Positions 1-6,874 of a stretch of DNA of 9,556 nt are shown here, in pieces (the first letter of the stretch is position 1; each line of letters begins with the position of its first letter). Source of the DNA: CAVHXA01 sp963639765. GTDB taxonomy: Bacteria; Bacillota; Clostridia; Oscillospirales; Oscillospiraceae. The DNA lies in the NCBI GenBank assembly GCA_963639765.1, contig CAVHXA010000071.1:1-9556 (forward strand), given 5' to 3'. The position numbers were made by a program, and so were the translations under genes. The notes beneath the pieces were generated by a model. It was not told the origin of the DNA. It searched no databases and saw only the letters and a list, made by a program, of their open reading frames with translations.

Positions 1-2
1 AG

Positions 3-107
3 TCTGTCTCGGTATATGTTGCGATTTTCCCAAAAACGGAGCACTTCGATGTGCTCAAGAATTGGCGGAAAGAAGTCCTATCCAAAATTAATAATTTAAA
101 AGATTAA
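3..107 (+). CDS. C-terminal end of an unidentified protein (5' partial)
   Basis: An open frame enters from the left edge and ends at TAA 105-107, giving 34 residues that finish KEVLSKINNLKD. The composition is that of an ordinary soluble bacterial protein, with an alternating hydrophobic stretch (VSVYVAIF) followed by an amphipathic, lysine-rich tail. Only 12 bases separate its stop from the mscS start, and the mscS ribosome binding site overlaps its last bases, so the two are probably in one operon. I do not recognise the family from this short tail. Confidence 0.5.
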   Translation, partial: SVSVYVAIFPKTEHFDVLKNWRKEVLSKINNLKD

Positions 108-114
108 AGGAGAT
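106..114 (+). promoter_or_regulatory. Ribosome binding site of the MscS gene
   Basis: AAAGGAGAT lies just before the ATG at 120, with a spacing of about six bases after the GGAG core. It overlaps the stop codon of the preceding partial gene and fixes the start of the channel gene. Confidence 0.75.
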
Positions 115-119
115 TTGTC

Positions 120-926
120 ATGACAGGTTGGTTGACTAATTTTGTAAACAACTATCTCACGGATTTTGTTATACGACTTTTGTTTGCGGCGTTAATAGTT
201 GTAATAGGTTTTGCGCTTGTAAGCTTTATCGACAAGAAAATAGGTAAAAACGAAAAGCTGAAAAAGAGAGACGAGAACGCATCGTCTTTCCTCGTTAACT
301 TTGTCGGCGGTGCTTTGAGAATTCTTGTGGTTATTACTGCTATAGTGGTTCTCGGTGTACCTCAGGCGACTGTTGTTGCCGTAATAGGTTCATGCGGTGT
401 TACTATAGGACTCGGACTGCAAGGCGGACTCTCGAATATAGCAGGCGGACTTGTAATTATGCTGTCCCGCCCGTTCAAAGTAGGAGATTATATTTCCGGC
501 GGCGGCGTTGAGGGTGTAGTAAGTGATATAGGAATATACTATACAAAAATAATAACCCCCGATAACCATGATATATCCGTTCCCAATTCTACACTTTCAA
601 ACAGCACCATTAACAACCTTTCAACGGAAAAGACACGAAGAATAGATTTCGATTTCAATGTCGCATATAAAACTGACATAGATCTCGCAAGAAAAGTTCT
701 TTTAGCTACCGCTTCAATGAATGATATGATATCCAAGGATATCGCACCTGAGGTATTCGTAAGCGGACATGGCGACAGTGCCGTTGTACTTAAGCTCAGA
801 GTATGGTGTGATGCCGAGAATTATTGGACGGTATACTTTGATATGTGGGAAGATGTCAAGAAAGCGTTCGATAAATTTGAAATCGAAATCCCATACAATC
901 ACTTGGACGTAACGGTTAAAAACTGA
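120..926 (+). CDS. mscS: MscS-family small-conductance mechanosensitive ion channel
   Basis: A 268-aa inner-membrane channel that would open under membrane tension to release solutes on hypo-osmotic shock; this role is known for the family. Three hydrophobic segments are visible at about residues 15-37, 57-80 and 84-117. The third is the hallmark pore helix, rich in glycine and alanine (VIGSCGVTIGLGLQGGLSNIAGG), followed by the conserved RPFKVGDYI at about 117-125, where the beta domain starts. The VPNSTLSNSTINNLS stretch near 154-168 matches the conserved beta-domain strand of MscS proteins. Length is close to the E. coli protein (286 aa), so it appears complete. The start is set by the strong ribosome binding site, and a terminator follows directly. 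It probably shares an operon with the gene cut by the left edge. Confidence 0.93.
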   Translation: MTGWLTNFVNNYLTDFVIRLLFAALIVVIGFALVSFIDKKIGKNEKLKKRDENASSFLVNFVGGALRILVVITAIVVLGVPQATVVAVIGSCGVTIGLGLQGGLSNIAGGLVIMLSRPFKVGDYISGGGVEGVVSDIGIYYTKIITPDNHDISVPNSTLSNSTINNLSTEKTRRIDFDFNVAYKTDIDLARKVLLATASMNDMISKDIAPEVFVSGHGDSAVVLKLRVWCDAENYWTVYFDMWEDVKKAFDKFEIEIPYNHLDVTVKN

Positions 927-935
927 ATAAAGCAA

Positions 936-980
936 GCTCGACAGCTTTTCGAATACGAAAACAGTCGAGCCTGTTTTTTA
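936..980 (+). terminator. Intrinsic terminator after mscS
   Basis: GCTCGAC (936-942) pairs with GTCGAGC (964-970). After a small internal bulge, TTTTCG pairs with CGAAAA around an AATA loop, and a run of six T follows from 974. It starts ten bases after the mscS stop and separates mscS from the CBS gene. Confidence 0.9.
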
Positions 981-1073
981 TTATCTTCGATATGTTCACA
1001 AAATATTCAACATAAATTCGGGCTTTAAAGCAACCATTCTTTATACAACGTTAACAAATGACGTCGGCGAATT

Positions 1074-1082
1074 TGATATAAT
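1074..1082 (+). promoter_or_regulatory. Extended -10 promoter for the CBS-domain gene
   Basis: TGATATAAT at 1074-1082 is a perfect extended -10 element (TGn plus TATAAT). No good -35 lies at 17 bases; TTAACA at 1051-1056 is 20 bases upstream, too far for standard spacing. Transcription would start near 1089 and leave a leader of about 110 bases before the preferred start at 1202. The leader contains a small hairpin (ACCGA 1162-1166 with TCGGT 1171-1175). Confidence 0.6.
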
Positions 1083-1201
1083 ACAGTTAGAAAGATTCGA
1101 GGATTTTGTCGATGTTGACTGCTAAGGTGTTGCCGATTGAAGGCTGTTTTCGCGTTAAAACACCGATTATTCGGTTATCCTCAGCGAGAAAGGAATACAG
1201 G

Positions 1202-1651
1202 ATGAACGTATTAATGCTGCTTAAACCGAAGAGTGAAGTTGAGTATCTTGTCGATACCTATACAATCAGACAGGGACTTGAAAAAATGAAAATTCACGGA
1301 TATACCGCAATCCCTGTGATTTCAAAAGACGGTGAGTATTTGGGAAGTGTAAGTGAAGGCGATTTTTTATGGTTTATTGTGAATAACAATGACAAAATCG
1401 ACGGAATAAAAAAATGCGAGAATTACAATGTGTGCGATATAATCAACAAGGAGCTTAATCCCGCTGTAAATATCGATGTATCGATGGAGGCTTTAGTTGA
1501 ACGTGCCGAACATCAGAACTACATTCCCGTGGTTGACGACAGAGGTTATTTTATCGGAATAGTTACGAGAAAAACAATAATCAATACATTTTGCGATTAT
1601 GAAAATGTGAATTATCTTCAGCATGCGTCCGTAAACAACAATATGCTTTGA
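1202..1651 (+). CDS. Tandem CBS-domain protein (putative regulatory adenosine-nucleotide sensor)
   Basis: A 149-aa soluble protein made almost entirely of two CBS motifs. The first spans about residues 12-60 (YTIRQGLEKMKIHGYTAIPVISKDGEYLGSVSEGDFLW) and the second about 78-130 (VSMEALVERAEHQNYIPVVDDRGYFIGIVTRKTI). Pairs of CBS domains bind adenosine nucleotides such as AMP, ATP or c-di-AMP in other proteins; which ligand applies here is unknown. I chose ATG 1202 because AAAGGA lies a suitable distance upstream and small Clostridia proteins of this kind usually begin close to MN(I/V)L..L.PKSEV. An in-frame ATG at 1112 has its own weak GAGGA, so a protein 30 residues longer cannot be excluded. 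No effector domain is attached, so any partner is outside the window. Confidence 0.85.
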   Translation: MNVLMLLKPKSEVEYLVDTYTIRQGLEKMKIHGYTAIPVISKDGEYLGSVSEGDFLWFIVNNNDKIDGIKKCENYNVCDIINKELNPAVNIDVSMEALVERAEHQNYIPVVDDRGYFIGIVTRKTIINTFCDYENVNYLQHASVNNNML

Positions 1652-1668
1652 AGATAACTTTGTAATCT

Positions 1669-1824
1669 AAGGCAACACCGCACAATTTAAAGCACGCATC
1701 TGCTTGCATCTTTTCCGCCATACGTCACAAAAATTCTTGAATACCCGGCCTGCGAATTTTTGTTTAGTCTGACGAAAAATCTGCTTACGTATCTATGCGT
1801 TTAGAATTATGCGGTATTTGCCTT
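1669..1824 (+). repeat. 156-bp imperfect palindrome, MITE-like intergenic repeat
   Basis: The left end AAGGCAACACCGCACAATT (from 1669) is repeated in inverted form at the right end, whose complement reads AAGGCAAATACCGCATAATT (ending 1824). The resemblance continues inward: ACGCAT appears in both arms, as does a TTTTTCGTC-like segment, and CAAAAATTC meets its complement GAATTTTTG at the centre. The whole element could therefore fold into one long, interrupted hairpin. It has no coding potential and fills the gap between the CBS gene and the oxidoreductase gene. Short non-coding palindromes with terminal inverted repeats are typical of miniature transposable elements moved by a transposase supplied elsewhere. 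Strand assignment is arbitrary. Copy number and target duplications cannot be judged from one copy. Confidence 0.7.
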
Positions 1825-1851
1825 AACAACGGACTTGAAATGTGCTATAAT
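1823..1851 (+). promoter_or_regulatory. Sigma-70 type promoter of the oxidoreductase gene
   Basis: TTAACA (1823-1828) and TATAAT (1846-1851) are separated by exactly 17 bases, with a TG two bases before the -10. The start of transcription would fall near 1858, about 34 bases before the ATG. The first two bases of the -35 box are the last bases of the palindromic repeat. Confidence 0.8.
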
Positions 1852-1891
1852 GGACACATATACAAAGAATTTGATAAAGGAAAATTGAAAC

Positions 1892-2890
1892 ATGGCTAAT
1901 ATAAAACTCGGTATAATAGGAACAAACTTTGTCTCGGATTGGCTTTGCGATGCCGTTGACGGAACGGAAGGAATTGTGAACGCAGCTGTGTACTCGAGAA
2001 CTGTCGAAAAGGGAAGCGAGTTTGCCGCAAAGCACAACATTAAAAACGTCTTTACAAGCTTAGATGATTTTTTTGGTTCGGAAATAGATGCCGTTTATAT
2101 TGCATCTCCGAATAAATATCACTACTGTTATGCCGAACGTGCTGTAGAAGCGGGTAAACATGTACTGCTCGAGAAGCCCGCAACATTAACATGTGATGAA
2201 TTTAAGCTGTTGCTGGCCCATGCGAAAGAGAAGGGTGTTGCTGTTCTTGAAGCGATGAGACCCGTACACGATCCCGCACTCGAAATTATCAGGAATAATT
2301 TAAGTACATTGGGCAAACTGAGATATGTGCACCTTGACTTTTGTCAATATTCATCGCGTTATGATAAGTTTAAGCACGGTGAAATATTGAATGCGTTTAA
2401 CCCCGAACTCGGTAATGCGGCGGTAATGGACATAGGGGTATATGCAATTGAGGTTTGTACGGCACTTTTCGGTGAGCCCGAGAAAATTTTGTCAAGCTCG
2501 ATCAAACTTGATAACGGTTTTGAAGGTATGGGATGTACCGTTTTCGATTACGGTGATTTTAAAGCGAATATTGTTTATTCCAAAATAACGGACTCGTTTA
2601 TTCCGTCGGTAATAGCAGGTGAAAACGGCTGTATTTCCATAGGTAAAATCTCGGTTATGGAAAGCGGCGTGCTTAGATTGCGAAGCGGAGAAGATAAGGT
2701 GCTGTTTACCGGTAATTTGCCTGACGGTTTAACGAATATGATATATGAGGTTAATGACTTTGTAGATGCTGTGAACGGCAAGCTGAGTATAGATAATTAT
2801 CATGCTTATACGGCTCAAACTCTTAAAATAATAGATGAGATAAGAGAGCAAAACAAAATAGAATTCGGCGGTAGTGAGAATGAACTATAA
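1892..2890 (+). CDS. Gfo/Idh/MocA-family NAD(P)-dependent oxidoreductase
   Basis: A 332-aa cytoplasmic dehydrogenase of the glucose-fructose oxidoreductase / inositol dehydrogenase family. The Rossmann start KLGIIGTNFVSDWL (residues 5-18) is the nucleotide-binding loop in a form lacking the strict GxGxxG. It is followed by DAVYIASPNKYHYCYAERAVEAGKHVLLEKP, with the family EKP motif at 94-96, then EAMRP (120-124), and DIGVY (180-184) in the second domain, near where the family places substrate-binding and catalytic residues. Length is normal for the family, so it looks complete. The substrate cannot be told from sequence; sugars and cyclitols are usual. AAAGGA ends about ten bases before the ATG. 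It has its own promoter and probably drives the overlapping lipoprotein gene. Confidence 0.93.
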   Translation: MANIKLGIIGTNFVSDWLCDAVDGTEGIVNAAVYSRTVEKGSEFAAKHNIKNVFTSLDDFFGSEIDAVYIASPNKYHYCYAERAVEAGKHVLLEKPATLTCDEFKLLLAHAKEKGVAVLEAMRPVHDPALEIIRNNLSTLGKLRYVHLDFCQYSSRYDKFKHGEILNAFNPELGNAAVMDIGVYAIEVCTALFGEPEKILSSSIKLDNGFEGMGCTVFDYGDFKANIVYSKITDSFIPSVIAGENGCISIGKISVMESGVLRLRSGEDKVLFTGNLPDGLTNMIYEVNDFVDAVNGKLSIDNYHAYTAQTLKIIDEIREQNKIEFGGSENEL

Positions 2891-3155
2891 AAAAGCGACC
2901 TCGGTTTTACTCGCGTCATTATTATTAAGCGGATGCATCAATACGAATAATATCGAAGCCGAACAAAGTACAATTGCGGAATCACAAACAGAGACAGCCG
3001 AGAAAACGGATATGCTCGAAACGGCTGACAATTCTTCGGATGAAGAAACGGAAACGACGGAGAACAGTTCGGAAAATGTTGTGAGGACAAATGCTTTGTC
3101 AAAGGCGGATTCATATCGTATATTTTTTTTACGGTTTCCGCTTCTTCCGGATTAA
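2880..3155 (+). pseudogene. Truncated lipoprotein gene, 5' part only
   Basis: The ATG at 2880 lies inside the end of the oxidoreductase gene (11-base overlap), so translation is probably coupled. Residues 1-19 form a lipoprotein signal peptide: MNYKK, a hydrophobic run, then the lipobox LLSGC with Cys19 as the lipidation site. Residues 20 to about 77 are a disordered linker very rich in Glu, Thr and Ser, as is common between lipid anchor and functional domain in Gram-positive lipoproteins. Genuine sequence seems to stop at about 3111, because from 3112 the opposite strand is recognisable recombinase. The final ~14 residues (SYRIFFLRFPLLPD) are read-through into that DNA. The functional domain is missing, so its role cannot be inferred. 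A GTG at 2874 is an alternative start. Confidence 0.75.
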
Positions 3156-3540
3156 CCTTTAAGATTGCATCTTTGGGATCGTAAGTATATCCGAACGGTG
3201 TATTCCCACCACCTCGCCACTTACCCGTTTCAAGTCTACGTTTTCTGCCTTCATTTAGTTTAATGACTATATTATCATGATCGAACTGCGCGAACGATCC
3301 GAGTATTGCCAATACAACTTGTCCCATAGGGGTAGATGTTTCTATATTTTCAGCACAGGAAATAAAGTCACAGTTATTAGGCTTAAACCAGTCGTCTATC
3401 ATAATAAGGATATCTTTTAAAGGCCTACCGAGTCTGTCAATTCTCATTACTATAACACCTTTAACTTTTTGATTCTTGACATATCCGAGCATTGCTTGAA
3501 GTGCGGGGCGATTCATATTAACACCGGTATATCCGTCATC
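3112..3540 (-). pseudogene. Serine site-specific recombinase remnant, truncated at both ends
   Basis: The minus strand reads DDGYTGVNMNRPALQAML, then VIVMRIDRLGRPLKDIL (the conserved R..R pair of the resolvase catalytic core), STPMGQVVLAILGSFAQFDHDNI, and the start of the recombinase domain (GKWRGGGNTPFGYTYDPKDAILKVNPEEAETVKKIYDM). The beginning of the resolvase domain, which would carry the nucleophilic serine (R-V-S type motif), is absent. Everything after KKIYDM is lost, and the frame continues into antisense of the lipoprotein. The open frame runs back to a TTG at 3552 and further to a stop near 3590, but upstream residues (QFFVSPYLTG) do not look like recombinase. Base composition is AT-leaning, unlike the neighbouring three recombinases, so it is probably an older, separate mobile-element remnant. 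Confidence 0.85.
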
Positions 3541-3608
3541 TGTTCCTGTCAAGTAGGGACTAACAAAAAACTGTAACTTTTTTGATTTTTACCGCTGCTA
3601 CAGTCGAA
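3541..3608. other. Probable end (att region) of the integrated element
   Basis: This short non-coding stretch lies between the stop of the last large serine recombinase (3609-3611) and the point where the older recombinase remnant becomes recognisable (about 3540). Recombinase genes usually sit at one end of such elements, so the element terminus is expected here. It contains an A/T quasi-palindrome, CAAAAAA (3564-3570) and TTTTTTG (3578-3584), around CTGTAAC. Large serine recombinase sites are short imperfect palindromes, so this is a candidate crossover region. The exact boundary cannot be set without the other end or an empty site. Confidence 0.4.
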
Positions 3609-5189
3609 TCAGGGACGTTTCTCAGCCAGTAGAGCTTCCAGTTCGTCACGGAGATTCAACTCGATCTCAATCCTGTTGTCCGGATGGACCACAACTCTTT
3701 TCACAAGGTCGTTGGCAATATCCGATGTCAGCTCGGTAGGCTCCGTGTACGATTTGTACTTCTCTATAAATGGCTGGCTTTCGTCAGGTGTTCTTAATGC
3801 CGCTTCCAGCTCTGCGATTTTCGCGGTCAATGCCTGCGATTCTTCATTTTGCCGCTGTTTCTGCGACAGGTAAGCCTCGCGGCTGATGGTACCGTCGATC
3901 AGTTTTTCGTACAGCACCTGCTGCGCCGTTTCAAGCCGTTCCAGACGGTTTCGGATGGCCGACAGGTCTTTCTTTATCTGGCTTTCTTCCGCACGCCTGT
4001 GCTCGTCCTGGAGGCTTTTCAGCCGCTCCAGCTCAACGGCATATTGCGCATAAGTACGAATCAGGGATACGACTGCTTCATGGATATCCGCTTGTGGCAC
4101 ACCCTCGCTGGGACAGTCGAAGCGTGAACCAAGCTTTGCAGTCCTACAGGCGTATTTTGCATTTTGGGCAGTGGACAACTGCATCGCATATCCGCATACG
4201 CCGCAGATAACCTTGCGCCGCAAAGGATTTCTTGGAGACGGTGCAATGGACCGCTCGGTGTATTCTCGCATTGCTGCCTGTGCTGCATGAAACAGCTCCT
4301 CCGATACAATCGGCTCATGCACATCGTCTACCACGATCCAGTCTGATTTGCTTTTCTTCACGGTATGAACCAGCCCGACTTTATCGCGTTCCCGCTTTCC
4401 GAAAACGGTCTTGCCAAGATAGCGTTCATCGCGCAGAATTATGCAGACCGTGCCGCTGGTCCAGAAGTTTTCCTCATGGACGCATGGCCAATAGGTACGG
4501 GAGCAGCCTGCCGCCCGCTTATACCGCATAGGTGACGGCACATCTTCAAAGTTGAGGATTGCCGCAATTTCCTGTTCCGATTGCTTCTCCGCCCGCAGCT
4601 TGAAAATCCGTCTTACAGTTTCCGCTGCTTCCGGGTCTACACGAAGGAGATTTTTGTTTTTGTGATCTTTCACATAGCCGTATGGAGCAAAAGGGCTGAG
4701 AAACAGCCCCTTCTCCGCGCGCTGGCGTTTGGCATTTCTGACCTTGCCGGAAAGCTCTCTGCTGTACAGGTCATAAATCAGCGTTTTGAAAGAAGTATCC
4801 AGGCTGTCGATATCCGCTTGGCGGGTACTGTCGAAGTTGTCGTTTACGGCAATAAACCGAACGCCCAGGAACGGAAATACACGGCCGATATAGTTGCCGA
4901 CGATCAGATAGTCACGGCCAAAGCGGGATAGGTCTTTGACCACGACACACTGGATGCCGCCCGCTTTGACTTCTTCCATCAGTTTAACAAAACCGGGACG
5001 TTCAAAGTTCTTGCCGCTCCATCCGTCGTCACAAAACTCCCGGATTTCCGCACCGGCAAATTCTGCGTGGCTGCGGATGAAATTCTGGAGTAATGCACGC
5101 TGGTTGGAAATACTTTCGGATTCGGCTTTACCTGAATCCCGCAGGTCGCCATCCTCACTGGAAAGGCGAAGATACATGGCTATGGTCAC
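3609..5189 (-). CDS. Large serine recombinase, third of three
   Basis: A 526-aa integrase/excisionase of the TnpX/TndX type: a serine nucleophile attacks DNA, producing a staggered cut and strand exchange between att sites. The catalytic domain (1 to about 150) shows YLRLS with the likely nucleophile Ser10, the ESISNQ motif, and DLSRFGRD with Arg89 and Arg92. The recombinase domain follows (about 160-300), then a zinc ribbon with Cys329, Cys332, Cys348 and Cys359. A coiled coil spans about 390-460 and a conserved tail ends RVVVHPDNRIEIELNLRDELEAL. I take the GTG at 5189 as start: it overlaps the TGA of the preceding recombinase (GTGA) and a GGAGGA lies about eight bases before it. An ATG four codons in (5177) is the alternative. 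No strong terminator follows. Confidence 0.92.
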   Translation of the reverse strand: MTIAMYLRLSSEDGDLRDSGKAESESISNQRALLQNFIRSHAEFAGAEIREFCDDGWSGKNFERPGFVKLMEEVKAGGIQCVVVKDLSRFGRDYLIVGNYIGRVFPFLGVRFIAVNDNFDSTRQADIDSLDTSFKTLIYDLYSRELSGKVRNAKRQRAEKGLFLSPFAPYGYVKDHKNKNLLRVDPEAAETVRRIFKLRAEKQSEQEIAAILNFEDVPSPMRYKRAAGCSRTYWPCVHEENFWTSGTVCIILRDERYLGKTVFGKRERDKVGLVHTVKKSKSDWIVVDDVHEPIVSEELFHAAQAAMREYTERSIAPSPRNPLRRKVICGVCGYAMQLSTAQNAKYACRTAKLGSRFDCPSEGVPQADIHEAVVSLIRTYAQYAVELERLKSLQDEHRRAEESQIKKDLSAIRNRLERLETAQQVLYEKLIDGTISREAYLSQKQRQNEESQALTAKIAELEAALRTPDESQPFIEKYKSYTEPTELTSDIANDLVKRVVVHPDNRIEIELNLRDELEALLAEKRP

Positions 5190-6874
5190 GGCTCGTCCTC
5201 CTCCAGATAAGCGGTAAGCGCTTCGTATTCGTCGCGGAACTTGAAGCGGATATCTATATTCCGCTCAGAATCAATTTCAATGCGCTCGATCAGCGTATGT
5301 GCCATTCCTTCCGTCAACTCCTGCTGATCCTCAAAACCGAGGAAAGCCGTAAAGTACGGATTCTCTGTTGTAGTACGCCTTTTCTCCCGCATGACTTCCG
5401 TAAGGTGGTCTATGGCCTGCTGCGCCTGTTCTGCCTCGGCTTTGTACTTAGCTTTCAGGCGGATGTATTCATCTTCCGTCATCAGCTTTTCTACATAGTT
5501 CTGATACAGACTATCGTACAGAGCCTGACTGCATTTCAGGATGCGGCGGGCATTCTCCAATGTCTCCTGTTCCTTGGAGCGCCGCTGTAAAGCCGCAGAT
5601 TCTGTGCTCTTGCGTACTGCCAACGCTTTTTGGTCGGCTGCCAACGCAATCTGCGAACGGATAGAGGTGAACAACACCTGCTTTATTTCGCTCTCCATAA
5701 CACTGACGAATGGACACCGTGCCGGGTCCTCCACATGTGTAGGACAAATGAAGGTGTACCACAGCTTTTTGCCGTGACTGACACACTTATATCTCACCAG
5801 CGGACGACCGCAGTGTTTGCAGTAGACCAGCCCTCGAAGGATATTGGGACTGCCGCCCATATCATCAAACCGGCCCAACCGTGCATGATAAGCATCGCTT
5901 CTGGCCTTAGCAAGGGCTTGTACCACATCAAAGGTTTCCTGGTCGATGATGGCTTCGTGGGTATTCTCGACGATCTTCCATTCAGACTGCGGAGTGGATA
6001 CCTGCGGTGTTCCGGCATAGAAGGACTGCTTTTTCCGTCCCTGCACCATGTGGCCGAGGTAAACGGGATGCTCTAAAATGTTTTTCACGTTCTGTACCTG
6101 CCACAACGTACCGTGGTACTTTTCTGTTTTCACCGCACCGCTTTCATAGAGATAGGCGGATGGGGAAAGCACACCGATATCGTTCAGCCTGCGGGATATC
6201 TGCACGACGCTGATGTCCTCTTTTCGCCATGCAAATATCTGCTGCACCACAGGAGCGGTTTCCGGATTGACAACAAGATGATGCTTGTCATTCGGGTCTT
6301 TGTTATAGCCATATGGTGCCCATGCGCCGATGAACTCGCCGCGGCTCTGCTTAGTAGCCAGTGCCGCACTGACCTTATTGGAAATGTCCTTGCTGTAAAC
6401 CTCATTGATCAGGTTTTTCAGCGGGACAATGTAGCCGTCCTGAGTACGTTCCGCTGTCAGCGTATCAAAGCTGTCGTTAATGGCAATGAATCGAACACCA
6501 AGGAACGGGAAAATGCGCTCCAGATAGTTGCCGGTTTCCTTGTAGTTACGGCCAAACCGACTGAGATCTTTTACAACGATGCAGTCTATTTTTCCTTTGC
6601 GCACCATGTCCATCATTTGCTCAAACTGCAGACGGTCAAAGTCTGTGCCGGTTCGACCGTTGTCGCAGAACAGAGAGACCAGATTCAGGTCATTGCGCTC
6701 TGCAATATAGCTTTCAATTAACGCTTTCTGCCCTTCGATAGTATCCGCACCGGGCTTGCCGCTGTCCTCCACAGACAGGCGGACATATCCGGCAGTCTGA
6801 TAGATTCTGATATCCGGTGCAGCGGGTGCAGTTTCCGGCAGCAGCGGATTGATCTTTCGTTTCGTCCGTGCCAT
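5186..6874 (-). CDS. Large serine recombinase, second of three
   Basis: A 562-aa member of the same superfamily, clearly diverged from its two neighbours. It has a basic, proline-containing N-terminal extension of about 27 residues (MARTKRKINPLLPETAPAAP) before the catalytic domain. Key residues are Ser34 in GYVRLS and Arg106 and Arg109 in DLSRFGRN, with FPFLGVRFIAINDSFDT after them. The recombinase domain runs from about 180, the zinc ribbon has Cys352, Cys355, Cys377 and Cys387, and a coiled coil follows (about 400-500). The tail ends with ERIEIDSERNIDIRFKFRDEYEAL. The second half of the SISNQ-type motif reads DTIEGQ here. All catalytic residues are present, so it should be active. Its ATG directly abuts the TAA of the upstream recombinase, and its own TGA overlaps the start of the next. 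Confidence 0.93.
   Translation of the reverse strand: MARTKRKINPLLPETAPAAPDIRIYQTAGYVRLSVEDSGKPGADTIEGQKALIESYIAERNDLNLVSLFCDNGRTGTDFDRLQFEQMMDMVRKGKIDCIVVKDLSRFGRNYKETGNYLERIFPFLGVRFIAINDSFDTLTAERTQDGYIVPLKNLINEVYSKDISNKVSAALATKQSRGEFIGAWAPYGYNKDPNDKHHLVVNPETAPVVQQIFAWRKEDISVVQISRRLNDIGVLSPSAYLYESGAVKTEKYHGTLWQVQNVKNILEHPVYLGHMVQGRKKQSFYAGTPQVSTPQSEWKIVENTHEAIIDQETFDVVQALAKARSDAYHARLGRFDDMGGSPNILRGLVYCKHCGRPLVRYKCVSHGKKLWYTFICPTHVEDPARCPFVSVMESEIKQVLFTSIRSQIALAADQKALAVRKSTESAALQRRSKEQETLENARRILKCSQALYDSLYQNYVEKLMTEDEYIRLKAKYKAEAEQAQQAIDHLTEVMREKRRTTTENPYFTAFLGFEDQQELTEGMAHTLIERIEIDSERNIDIRFKFRDEYEALTAYLEEDEP

Noticed and set aside
3564..3584. A6/T6 palindrome as an intrinsic terminator for the recombinase operon
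   Set aside because: The stem is almost purely A-T with no G-C clamp; a recombination-site role is at least as likely, so I do not call a terminator.
5511..6721. Several + strand frames of 70-200 aa opposite the second recombinase
   Set aside because: Antisense shadows of a well-supported coding sequence; no domain, ribosome binding site or promoter was seen for them.
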